A DNA stretch of 64,000 nt, from assembly GCF_019645815.1 (NCBI RefSeq), contig NZ_CP080997.1, forward strand, positions 2,050,880 through 2,114,879, in the 5' to 3' direction. Made by a program: the position numbers and the translations under genes. This DNA comes from Mycolicibacter heraklionensis (GTDB taxonomy: Bacteria > Actinomycetota > Actinomycetes > Mycobacteriales > Mycobacteriaceae). Numbering within the stretch: position 1 is the first letter of the stretch; each line of letters starts with the position of its first letter. The notes below the pieces were generated by a model that had not been told where the DNA came from, made no database searches, and worked only from the letters and a program-made list of their open reading frames with translations. Positions 39,979-47,396 of this stretch are shown here, piece by piece.

Positions 39979-40983
39979 GTGAAACTCGACGACTCGGGTA
40001 TGCCAGCGCTGGCTTTCCTGCAGATGCTGGACAGTGAGGCGCTGGGGCATGACGCCAGCATTGCGCTGCGCAGCATCATGGTTCGCGAGCACGTCACCGA
40101 GTCGATGTTGGTGGGCCGCGACGCGCAGGTCCCCTTACGGTGGTTCAGGGAGATATATTCCGATTTCGATTGTGATCAGGGAACCCGTCTGGGTTTCGCG
40201 TTCGCTGAACACGCCAAACTGACGTCCTTTGGGGCACTCAGTGTTCCCTTGGTCAGCGCGGGCTCGGTAGCCGAGGTTGTCGAGTTGCTTGCTTATCTGC
40301 CGGTGATCACCACAGCCCTCAGCCCGTCGTTCCATTCGACGGAACGCGGCCTCACGATCGGGCTCACCGGTCGCACCGGTGACGCGGGCCTGAACTGCCT
40401 GGCCGTCACCTACGGTGGGCTGGCGCTGTTGCGTCTGCTCGACATGCTCGCGGGTGCCGTACCGAATATTGAACTGCATCTGAGTCATTCAGCGCCGGAG
40501 TCGTGGGTTCTTCATGACGAAGTGTTGGCGGGTCGGATCTTCTTCGACGCCCCCAGCTCGTTCGTCCACGTTCCCGCGGCTACGCTGGAGGAGGTCTGTC
40601 GATTCTCCGATCCTGTGGCGTACCGGATTGCCGTCACCGATTTGCAGCGAACTCTCGATCAACGACGTGACACGTCGGTCTCCGAAAAAGTAAGGGACCT
40701 GCTCGAGAAAGATCCCGGAAAAACGAACATCAGCCGGACGGCGGGCGAGCTCTCGATATCCCCGAGCACGTTGAAGCGGCGCCTGCGCGAAGAGGGGACC
40801 ACCTTTCGAGAATTACGTCAGTCGTTCTTGCAGGAGCGAGCAATTCTGCGAATTCTCGACAGATCGGTGTCTGTAAGCGAGATCGCGGCAGAACTCGGGT
40901 ACGCGGACCTCACGAACTTCACACATGCGTTCAAACGGTGGACCGGTCGGTCACCGCGCCACTTCAGAAAAACGCGCGACTGA
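39979..40983 (+). CDS. AraC-family transcriptional regulator
   Basis: A 334-aa regulator with an N-terminal arabinose-binding-like sensor region of about 200 residues and a C-terminal double helix-turn-helix. The C-terminus shows LSISPSTLKRRLREEGTTFR and VSEIAAELGYADLTNFTHAF, then KRWTGRSPRHFRK. Regulators of this type commonly accompany CYP153 alkane operons and activate them with alkanes or fatty acids. GTG at 39979 has GGGAGG just upstream. It is divergent from the ferredoxin-P450-reductase operon. Confidence 0.92.
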   Translation: MKLDDSGMPALAFLQMLDSEALGHDASIALRSIMVREHVTESMLVGRDAQVPLRWFREIYSDFDCDQGTRLGFAFAEHAKLTSFGALSVPLVSAGSVAEVVELLAYLPVITTALSPSFHSTERGLTIGLTGRTGDAGLNCLAVTYGGLALLRLLDMLAGAVPNIELHLSHSAPESWVLHDEVLAGRIFFDAPSSFVHVPAATLEEVCRFSDPVAYRIAVTDLQRTLDQRRDTSVSEKVRDLLEKDPGKTNISRTAGELSISPSTLKRRLREEGTTFRELRQSFLQERAILRILDRSVSVSEIAAELGYADLTNFTHAFKRWTGRSPRHFRKTRD

Positions 40984-41265
40984 GCGCGCAAAGTTCCGCC
41001 CGGGCGCGTGCCGGGCGTCCACCGGAACCAGCGGGCTTCGCGATCGGCCTCATCTGTCACCTGGACATCGTCGAGAAACGACACGATCGGCGCGGGTTTC
41101 GGTCATCGCAGCACCCTCTTGGGAAGAGGCGCAACGACATCCAGAGAATCCATACCGCGCTGGCGGCGGGTGCGGGCCGGGGGTGACGCGGACCCCCTAG
41201 TCACGCTATGCTAACCGTCGTTCACGTCGGGACCGGCGTTGAACGCGTGGTCGGAAGGAGTCCGG
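40984..41265. other. Intergenic stretch before the thiolase operon (282 bases)
   Basis: No convincing gene. TATGCT at 41207-41212 could be a -10 element for the rightward operon. A strong ribosome site GGAAGGAG (41253-41260) leads into the thiolase ATG at 41266. No palindrome comparable to the one at 56395 was found. Confidence 0.4.
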
Positions 41266-42433
41266 ATGCCACACGACCAGCCGGCCATCATCGGTGCCGC
41301 CGAAGTCGCTCCAGGAAGAAACGTTCCGTACACCTCCACTGAATTGCATGTGCGCGCCGCGGTCGCGGCTCTCGCCGACGCAGGGGTGGTCCCAGACGAG
41401 GTCGACGGTCTCGTGTGCGCCGGGCCGATGACGAACGAGGGTTCGATCTTCCTGTCCGAGGACCTCATGGACTATCTCGGGCTGCACAACCTGAAACTTC
41501 AGATGACCTGTCAGCTTGGCGGCGGGACCCATCTGGCCATGACGCGCATGGCGAGTAACGTCATCGCCCGGGGCGAGGCCGAGACGGTGCTGGTCGTGTC
41601 GGCGGGCAAGTTTCCACCGATCCGCGATGGCGGGCGCGAACTGATGGCGCTGGTGTGTGACCACGCGTTCGAGATGCCCTACGGACCCTCCGTGCCGGCG
41701 CTGTACGGTTTGATCGCGCAGGCCTGGATGCACGAGACGGGACAGGGCAAGGCGGACATCGCCGAGGTCACCGCGTCGCAGGACCGGTGGGCCGCGCTGA
41801 ATCCCGCGGCGATCGCGCACCGCTCACAACGCCTGACTGTGGAGGACGTGCTGGCGTCCCGCCCGATCGCCGGGCCGTTCCACTTCTACCACTGCTCGAT
41901 TCCCTGCGAGGGCGGTGGCGCGCTCGTGCTGGGCTCGGCCCGCCGGGCTCGCGCGGGCAAACACCGGCCGGTACACCTGCTCGGGTTTGGAGAGGGTCAC
42001 ACCCACGGTTTTCTGACCTCGCTGGCCCGCCCGGGTCGTACCGGGGCCGCCCGTTCGGGTCCGATGGCCTTCGAGCGCTCCGGACGGGCGCCGGCCGACA
42101 TCGACATCGCCTTGCTCTACGACGCCTTCGCCTCAAACCCGGCGATGATCCTGGAGGAGGCGGGCTTCGTGAAGCCCGGCGGGGCAGGCGATTTCTACCG
42201 TGACGGCCGCGCCGATCCGGGGGGCGACCTTCCGGTGAACACCGACGGCGGCCTGATCCGGTTCGGGCACACCGGGACCTCCTCTGGCATTTCGCAGATC
42301 CTCGAGGGTTATTGGCAGTTGTCCCGGTCGCGCCGAGGGCCGTCAGGTCTTCGGGGCGGACACCGCGTTCGTGCACAGCTACGGCTCGATGCTGTGCAGT
42401 CACGTCAGCATGGTGATGGAGGGAGCGTCATGA
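41266..42433 (+). pseudogene. SCP2-type thiolase-like protein, frameshifted near 3' end
   Basis: Thiolase-fold protein related to lipid-transfer thiolases and aldolases. ATG at 41266 follows GGAAGGAG. Recognisable segments include IIGAAEVAPGRN, QMTCQLGGGTHLAMTRM (Cys nucleophile region), LLYDAFASNP and NTDGGLIRFGHTGTSSG. After EGYWQL the frame breaks. Deleting one C in GTCCCGGTC (about 42318-42320) would restore SGRAEGRQVFGADTAF and then the usual ending SYGSMLCSHVSMVMEG, with TGA at 42431-42433 overlapping the next ATG. As it stands the frame runs on into the DUF35 gene, giving a possible 533-aa fusion with a scrambled 37-residue joint. It may be a real mutation or a sequencing error. Confidence 0.82.
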
Positions 42434-42867
42434 CCGCAGCTTCGAGTTCCCTCGACGGTCTGCACGATCCTGAGGCGCTGCCGCCGCTGACCGATGTCAA
42501 CCGTCCCTACTTCGCAGCAGCGGCCCGCGGCGTACTCGTCTTCCAGCGGTGCGCGAACGGCCACCCGTTCCTCTACCCGCGGCTGGTGTGTCCCGTCTGC
42601 CATGACGGTGAGTTGGCCTGGGAGACCGCGGCGGGTACTGGTGAGATCGTCAGTTTCGCGCCGGTGTACCGCCCCCCGTGGGACTCGTTCCCGCGCAGCG
42701 AGCCGTACGTCGTCGTGCTCGTTCGTCTGGACGAGGGGCCGCAGTTGTTGGCCAGTCTCGAGGGCGTGGCCCCCGATGAAGTTGCGATCGGCGCAAGAGT
42801 GCGCGCAGTGTTCGAGCGGGTGAACGAGGACCTTGGGCTGGTCCGATTCAGGCCGGCGGCGTCGTGA
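42430..42867 (+). CDS. DUF35/OB-fold zinc-ribbon protein
   Basis: A 145-aa acyl-CoA associated protein. A rubredoxin-like zinc ribbon reads RCANGHPFLYPRLVCPVCHDG, followed by an OB-fold strand set (GEIVSFAPVYRPPW, EPYVVVLVRLDEGPQLLASL). DUF35 partners bind SCP2-thiolase-fold enzymes; in steroid side-chain breakdown the DUF35 domain of ChsH2 docks the aldolase Ltp2. ATG at 42430 is where the undamaged thiolase gene would overlap it by 4 bases. In the present sequence the thiolase frame is continuous with this one. Confidence 0.87.
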   Translation: MTAASSSLDGLHDPEALPPLTDVNRPYFAAAARGVLVFQRCANGHPFLYPRLVCPVCHDGELAWETAAGTGEIVSFAPVYRPPWDSFPRSEPYVVVLVRLDEGPQLLASLEGVAPDEVAIGARVRAVFERVNEDLGLVRFRPAAS

Positions 42868-43907
42868 GCACGTACGGGGTCTCGGTGCTCGGCGCGGACT
42901 TGGCCACCCTTGTCGAGACCGCCGAGGCTACCGACCTCGCCGGCTTCGACGCCGCCTGGGCCTCGGAGTTCTACTCGCGCTCCGGCTCGATCTCGATGGC
43001 CGCGATGGCCGCGCGCACAAAGCGCTGCCGCATCGGGTCGTCGATCCTGTATGGCGTCGGGCGCAGCCCGCTCGTGCTCGCCACCGAGGCGCGTGACCTC
43101 GACGAGCTTTCAGGCGGGCGCGTCGTGCTCGGGCTCGGCAACGGCACACGCCGCATGATGAGCGACTGGCACGGCGTGGAGGACACCTCCGCTCCCGCTC
43201 TGCGCATGGAGGAGCTGGTCCCGCTCGTGCGTCGGATCTGGAACCTGCACGAGGGCCCCGTGCGCCATGAGGGTCGCTTCTATCGGATGAATCTCGTCCC
43301 GACCGGCGACGTCGCGCCGCCGCAGCGGGCCATCCCGATCATCACCGCGGGCGTGCGTCCGCGGATGTGCGAGGTGGCAGGGCGCGTCGCCGACGGGTTG
43401 GCCGGTCATCCGCTATTCACCACGACCTACGTCGAGGAGGTCGCCCGCCCAGCCGTCGTGCGCGGTGCGGAGCGGGCCGGACGCGATCCCGCCGACATTG
43501 AGATCGTCTCGATGGTCATCTGCGCGGTGCACGACGACCCACAGATCGCACGCCGTGAGGCCGCGCAGCAGATCGCGTTCTACTCCTCGGTGAAGACCTA
43601 CGAACACGTTCTCGATGTGAGCGGCTTCGCCAGGCAGGGGGCGGCGATTCGCGACGCGTTCGCGCGGCGTGACCTGCCGGCCATGTTCGCAGCCGTCACC
43701 GACGACATGATCGACGCGATGGCGGTGGCCGGCACCGCCGCCGAGGTCCGAGAAGGGCTGCGCCGCTACGAGGGCGTGCTGGACCACATCGTTCTCTACT
43801 CACCCTCGATCGGCCTCGCGCCCGAGCGCATCGCCGAGAACCTAGGCAGCCTCATTCGCGATTGTGCACCGGCCTTCGCCGGCGGGAAAGGTGACCAGAG
43901 TGGCTGA
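42864..43907 (+). CDS. LLM-class flavin-dependent oxidoreductase
   Basis: Luciferase-like TIM-barrel enzyme of 347 aa, F420- or FMN-dependent. Family segments: DLAGFDAAWASEFY near the N-terminus, RIGSSILYGVGRSPLVLATEA, LDELSGGRVVLGLGNGTRRM, and IPIITAGVRPRMCEVAGRVADG. In mycobacteria many such proteins use coenzyme F420. It may oxidise or hydroxylate an acyl intermediate of this pathway. GTG at 42864 overlaps the DUF35 stop by 4 bases; its end overlaps the next gene by 8 bases. Confidence 0.88.
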   Translation: MSTYGVSVLGADLATLVETAEATDLAGFDAAWASEFYSRSGSISMAAMAARTKRCRIGSSILYGVGRSPLVLATEARDLDELSGGRVVLGLGNGTRRMMSDWHGVEDTSAPALRMEELVPLVRRIWNLHEGPVRHEGRFYRMNLVPTGDVAPPQRAIPIITAGVRPRMCEVAGRVADGLAGHPLFTTTYVEEVARPAVVRGAERAGRDPADIEIVSMVICAVHDDPQIARREAAQQIAFYSSVKTYEHVLDVSGFARQGAAIRDAFARRDLPAMFAAVTDDMIDAMAVAGTAAEVREGLRRYEGVLDHIVLYSPSIGLAPERIAENLGSLIRDCAPAFAGGKGDQSG

Positions 43908-44358
43908 CGCATCGCTCATCGGGACGCAACTCGGGAGCACCACATTTCCCGTCGACCGGTCCAAAGTGCGCGAGTTCGCGCTGTCCCTCGACGACCACGA
44001 CCCGATCTACCAGGACGCCGCAGCGGCCCGCGCCGCCGGCTTCGGCGCGATCCCCGCTCCGCCGACCTTCGTCGTCTCCTCGGCTCACTGGCGCGCCGAC
44101 GACGACATGTTCGGCGCCCTCGGGCTCGACCTGCGACGCGTACTGCACGGTGAGTGCGGCTGGGAGTATTTCGCGCCGGTGGTCGTCGGCGACGAGCTCA
44201 CCGAGACGCGTCGGGTGTCGAACGTGACCAGCCGCGAGGGCAAGCGCGGCGGCACCATGACAATCGTGACGATCGAGACCGACTTCACCAACCAGCGCGA
44301 CGAACTCGTCGTGCGCCAGACCGACGTCTTGATCGAAACCGGAGGCTCCACCCAATGA
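43900..44358 (+). CDS. MaoC-like hot-dog dehydratase, N-terminal type (1 of 4)
   Basis: A 152-aa FAS1/MaoC N-terminal-domain protein (MADASLIGTQLG at the start, DDHDPIYQDAAAARAAGFG, PAPPTFVVSS). This domain type usually lacks the catalytic Asp/His pair and forms heteromers with a catalytic MaoC partner, here probably the next gene. GTG at 43900 follows GGGAAAGG by 8 bases; GTG at 43891 is possible. It overlaps the LLM gene by 8 bases and the next gene by 4. Confidence 0.86.
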   Translation: MADASLIGTQLGSTTFPVDRSKVREFALSLDDHDPIYQDAAAARAAGFGAIPAPPTFVVSSAHWRADDDMFGALGLDLRRVLHGECGWEYFAPVVVGDELTETRRVSNVTSREGKRGGTMTIVTIETDFTNQRDELVVRQTDVLIETGGSTQ

Positions 44359-44780
44359 CGACATCCCCCGCGCCGGTGGCGTTGGCCGCCGGCGACGAGA
44401 TGCCGAGCTCACAGTTCGGCCCGCTGACGCGCTCGCACATCGTCCGCTACGCCGGGTCCGGCGGCGACTTCAACCCGATCCACCATGACGAGGAGTTCGC
44501 CCGCGCGGCCGGCATGCCCGGTGTGTTCGGTATGGGACTGCTGCACGGCGGTGTGCTCGCCCAGCGGCTGACCGCCTGGGTGGGGCTGGCCAACATCCGC
44601 TCGTTCCGCATCCGGTTCACCGGTCAGGTATGGCCCGGTGACCTGCTCAGCTTCGGCGGCAGGGTCACCGGCGTGCGCGAGGCCGGAGGGCAGCAGGTGG
44701 CAGACCTCGAACTCGTGGTCACGCGCCAGTCCGGCGAACCCGCGATAAAGGGGAGCGCCGTCGTGCAGGTGGCCCGGTGA
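44355..44780 (+). CDS. MaoC-like enoyl-CoA hydratase, catalytic type (2 of 4)
   Basis: A 141-aa R-specific hydratase-like hot-dog protein with the hydratase-2 signature: GGDFNPIHHDEEFARAAG (catalytic Asp and His) followed by FGMGLLHGGVLAQRL. It is expected to hydrate a trans-2-enoyl-CoA to the 3-hydroxyacyl-CoA. Paired with the preceding N-terminal-type protein, it matches the two-subunit arrangement of steroid-type MaoC hydratases. ATG at 44355 overlaps the previous stop, and its stop overlaps the next GTG. Confidence 0.88.
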   Translation: MTTSPAPVALAAGDEMPSSQFGPLTRSHIVRYAGSGGDFNPIHHDEEFARAAGMPGVFGMGLLHGGVLAQRLTAWVGLANIRSFRIRFTGQVWPGDLLSFGGRVTGVREAGGQQVADLELVVTRQSGEPAIKGSAVVQVAR

Positions 44781-45304
44781 GCGCGCCAACGAGCGACGTC
44801 ACCGGCCTCGGGATGACATTCGGGACCTTCGACGAAGGCCGGGCGTGGGTCGGTCATCGCTCCGAACCGCGGCGTGCGTGGTTCCCGATCGACCGCTCGA
44901 TGGTGTTGTACTACTGCTCGCTCGTCGAGGACGCGAACCCCCGTTACTGGGAGGGTGAGGACTGCCCGCCCGGGCTGCTGATGAGCCTCGGCTTCGCGCC
45001 GCAGTGGGTGCCCGGGTACCTAGCGCGTGCCGACATGATGTTCGCGCTCAGCGTCCCGTTGCCGGGCCACCACATCATCAACGCCTCGACGACGACGGAG
45101 TTCGAACGCCGGCCCCGGGTAGGCGATCACGTGTCGATCGTGGAGGAGATCGCCTCGATCTCCGAGCCGAAGACGACGCGGGTGGGCACCGGCGTGTTCA
45201 TCACCACGGTGAGTACGTTCTCCGACCAGCACGGTGAGGTCATCGGCCGCAACACCAACGTGCTCTTCCGATACGACACCGCCGATAGTGAAGGCGCATC
45301 ATGA
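44777..45304 (+). CDS. MaoC-like hot-dog protein, N-terminal type (3 of 4)
   Basis: A 175-aa protein of the MaoC N-terminal-domain family. PIDRSMVLYYCSLVEDANPRY replaces the usual catalytic D-x-N-P-x-H (it ends Arg-Tyr), so it is probably a non-catalytic subunit. PPGLLMSLGFAPQWVPGY and FERRPRVGDHVSIVEEI follow the fold. It forms a second pair with the next gene. GTG at 44777 overlaps by 4 bases on both sides in the chain. Confidence 0.83.
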   Translation: MSAPTSDVTGLGMTFGTFDEGRAWVGHRSEPRRAWFPIDRSMVLYYCSLVEDANPRYWEGEDCPPGLLMSLGFAPQWVPGYLARADMMFALSVPLPGHHIINASTTTEFERRPRVGDHVSIVEEIASISEPKTTRVGTGVFITTVSTFSDQHGEVIGRNTNVLFRYDTADSEGAS

Positions 45305-45771
45305 ACGGATCCACCGAGCACAGCATGGTCCGCTTCCCCGTGCGGTTCGAGGACATCGCCGTCGGCGACACCCTGACGCCCGTCTCGATCGAGATCAGCT
45401 ACAAGCGCATCTGCATGAACGCGGCTTCGACATGGGACTGGTTCCCCGGTCACCACGACCCCGACTACGCGCGCAGCCAGGGCCAGCGCACAATCTACCT
45501 GTCAACCCTCTTCTTCCATGGCTTCATCGACCGCGGCCTCAACGAATGGGCCGGACCCGACGCGCTCATCCGGCGCCGCAGAATCTCAATGATCCGGTCG
45601 ATCTACCCGGGCCAGACCGCGACCCTGAGCGGCAAGGTCGTGGCCAAACGCGACGATGGCGGACGGCGCCTCGTCGACCTCGAGTTGCTCGTCTCGAGCG
45701 AAGATGGTCCGTGCGTGCCGAGTGAAGCCACCGTTGAGCTGGCCGACCCGTTTGTCGAGGTGCCGGGGTGA
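45301..45771 (+). CDS. MaoC-like hot-dog protein (4 of 4)
   Basis: A 156-aa hot-dog protein. RFEDIAVGDTLTPVSIEIS is the MaoC entry strand and WDWFPGHHDPDYARSQG holds the expected D/H region (HHDPDYA). YLSTLFFHGFIDRGLNEWAG corresponds to the hydratase helix, and FFHG is a variant of the usual HG motif. It could be the catalytic partner of the preceding protein, acting on a bulky substrate. ATG at 45301 overlaps the previous stop by 4 bases. Confidence 0.82.
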   Translation: MNGSTEHSMVRFPVRFEDIAVGDTLTPVSIEISYKRICMNAASTWDWFPGHHDPDYARSQGQRTIYLSTLFFHGFIDRGLNEWAGPDALIRRRRISMIRSIYPGQTATLSGKVVAKRDDGGRRLVDLELLVSSEDGPCVPSEATVELADPFVEVPG

Positions 45772-45814
45772 ACTGCCACTCACATGCGAGACGACGGTGA
45801 GGGACGGAGGCTCG

Positions 45815-46582
45815 GTGGCCGAGCAACCGATTCGCTACGAGGTCGTCGACAGCGTGGCCTGGCTGACGATCAACCGGCCCGAGGCGCGCAACGCGCTGAA
45901 CAACGCTGTGCGCACGGGGCTTATCGACGCGGTACTCCGCTTCAATGACGACGACGCGGCGAAGGTGCTCGTCCTCACCGGCGTGGGCGATAAGGCGTTC
46001 TGCGCCGGCGGGGACTTGAAGGAGATGGCGCAGAACGCGCTCAAGGTGCCCCCGAAGGACTTCGCTCCGCAGTTCGGCCGCAACATCGATGTCGCGAAGC
46101 CGACGATCGCGGCCGTCAACGGTGTCGCGTTCGCCGGGGGCTTCCTGCTCGCGCAGCAGTGCGACCTGGTCGTGGCCGCCGAACACGCGACCTTCGCCGT
46201 CAGCGAGGTCAAGGTCGGCCGCGGTTCGCCGTGGGCGACACCCCTGTCGTGGCTGGTGCCCCCGCGCGTTGCCATGCAAATCCTGCTGACCGGCGACCCG
46301 ATCACCGCCGCGCGCGCCCACCAGGTCGGCTTGGTCAATGAGGTGGTGCCGGCCGATCAGTTACGCGAGCGTACCCAGCAGTTGGCGCTCAGCATCGCCG
46401 CGAACGCACCGCTGTCCGTGCTCGCGTCCAAGCGCACCGTGTACCTCTCGGCGCAGCACCACCTCGCCGCCGCGTACGACCTGGCCGACGAGATATGGGA
46501 GCCGGTCTATCTGAGCGACGACGCGCAGGAAGGCCCGGCGGCGTTCCGCGAGAAGCGCGCGCCGCAGTGGAAGGGACACTGA
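45815..46582 (+). CDS. Enoyl-CoA hydratase/isomerase (crotonase family)
   Basis: Crotonase-fold protein of 255 aa. Seen: LTINRPEARNALNN, the first oxyanion loop AFCAGGDLKEM and the second NGVAFAGGFLLAQQCDLVVA. The residue equivalent to the second catalytic Glu region reads SEVKVGRGSPW. It may hydrate an unsaturated acyl-CoA after carboxylation, as AtuE does in terpene catabolism, but subfamily cannot be fixed by eye. GTG at 45815 sits 4 bases after ACGGAGG; GTG at 45797 is also in frame. Confidence 0.88.
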   Translation: MAEQPIRYEVVDSVAWLTINRPEARNALNNAVRTGLIDAVLRFNDDDAAKVLVLTGVGDKAFCAGGDLKEMAQNALKVPPKDFAPQFGRNIDVAKPTIAAVNGVAFAGGFLLAQQCDLVVAAEHATFAVSEVKVGRGSPWATPLSWLVPPRVAMQILLTGDPITAARAHQVGLVNEVVPADQLRERTQQLALSIAANAPLSVLASKRTVYLSAQHHLAAAYDLADEIWEPVYLSDDAQEGPAAFREKRAPQWKGH

Positions 46583-46583
46583 C

Positions 46584-47396
46584 ATGGCGGTGAGCATGCA
46601 GTCGGTTATCACCGACATCGAAGCGGAGACGGCAGCCCTACGCGGATTGGTCGCGCCGCTGACCGAAGGTCCGCGCGGCTGGGACGCGCCGACTCCGGCC
46701 GTGGGCTGGACGATCCGCGACCAGATCAGCCATCTGGCGTTCTTCGACGACGTCGCGGTGCGCTCGGCCACCGACCCCGACGGGTTCAGCAGCGACTACC
46801 TGCCGATGATGGCCGACGGAGCCATCTCACCCGACGTCATCGCCGAGCGCTACCGTCAAATGCCGGCTGCCGACCTGCTCGCGTGGTTCGACACGTCGCG
46901 TGCCGCCCTCGTTGCGGCGTTCGCGGACATTGACCCGGCGACCCGCCTGCCGTGGTTCGGGCCGCCGATGAGCGCGGTCTCGTCGCTGACAGCGCGACTC
47001 ATGGAGACCTGGGCGCACGGCCAGGACGTCGTCGACGCGCTCGGCGCGACCCGCGAGGCCACGGCACGGCTGCGTCACGTGGCCCACATCGGGGTGGGTG
47101 CACGCGCGTTCAGCTACCTGGCCAACGGTCTGGACCTGCCCGCGGACCCGGTACGCGTTGAGCTGACCGCTCCGGACGGCAGCGTCTGGACGTGGGGGCC
47201 AGCCGACGCGGCCAACCGCGTGAGCGGGCCGGCGCTCGACTTTTGCCTGTTGGTCACCCAACGCCGCCACCGCGACGACACCGCTTTGGTCGCCGACGGC
47301 CCGCTGGCCGACCAGTGGCTCGCGATCGCCCAGGCCTTCGCGGGGCCCCCTGGCGGCGGGCGCGTGGCGGGCCAGTTTGCAGGGCGTCAGCGGTGA
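46584..47396 (+). CDS. TIGR03084-family (DinB/maleylpyruvate isomerase-like) protein
   Basis: A 270-aa metal-binding four-helix protein of the mycothiol-dependent maleylpyruvate isomerase/DinB superfamily. It has the opening WDAPTPAVGWTIRDQISHLAFFDD with a conserved His, then MSAVSSLTARLMETWAHGQDV with the second His. These residues would bind a divalent metal. Proteins of this family recur in actinobacterial acyl-CoA catabolic operons without known function. ATG at 46584 follows the previous stop after 1 base; the next gene overlaps by 4. Confidence 0.83.
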   Translation: MAVSMQSVITDIEAETAALRGLVAPLTEGPRGWDAPTPAVGWTIRDQISHLAFFDDVAVRSATDPDGFSSDYLPMMADGAISPDVIAERYRQMPAADLLAWFDTSRAALVAAFADIDPATRLPWFGPPMSAVSSLTARLMETWAHGQDVVDALGATREATARLRHVAHIGVGARAFSYLANGLDLPADPVRVELTAPDGSVWTWGPADAANRVSGPALDFCLLVTQRRHRDDTALVADGPLADQWLAIAQAFAGPPGGGRVAGQFAGRQR

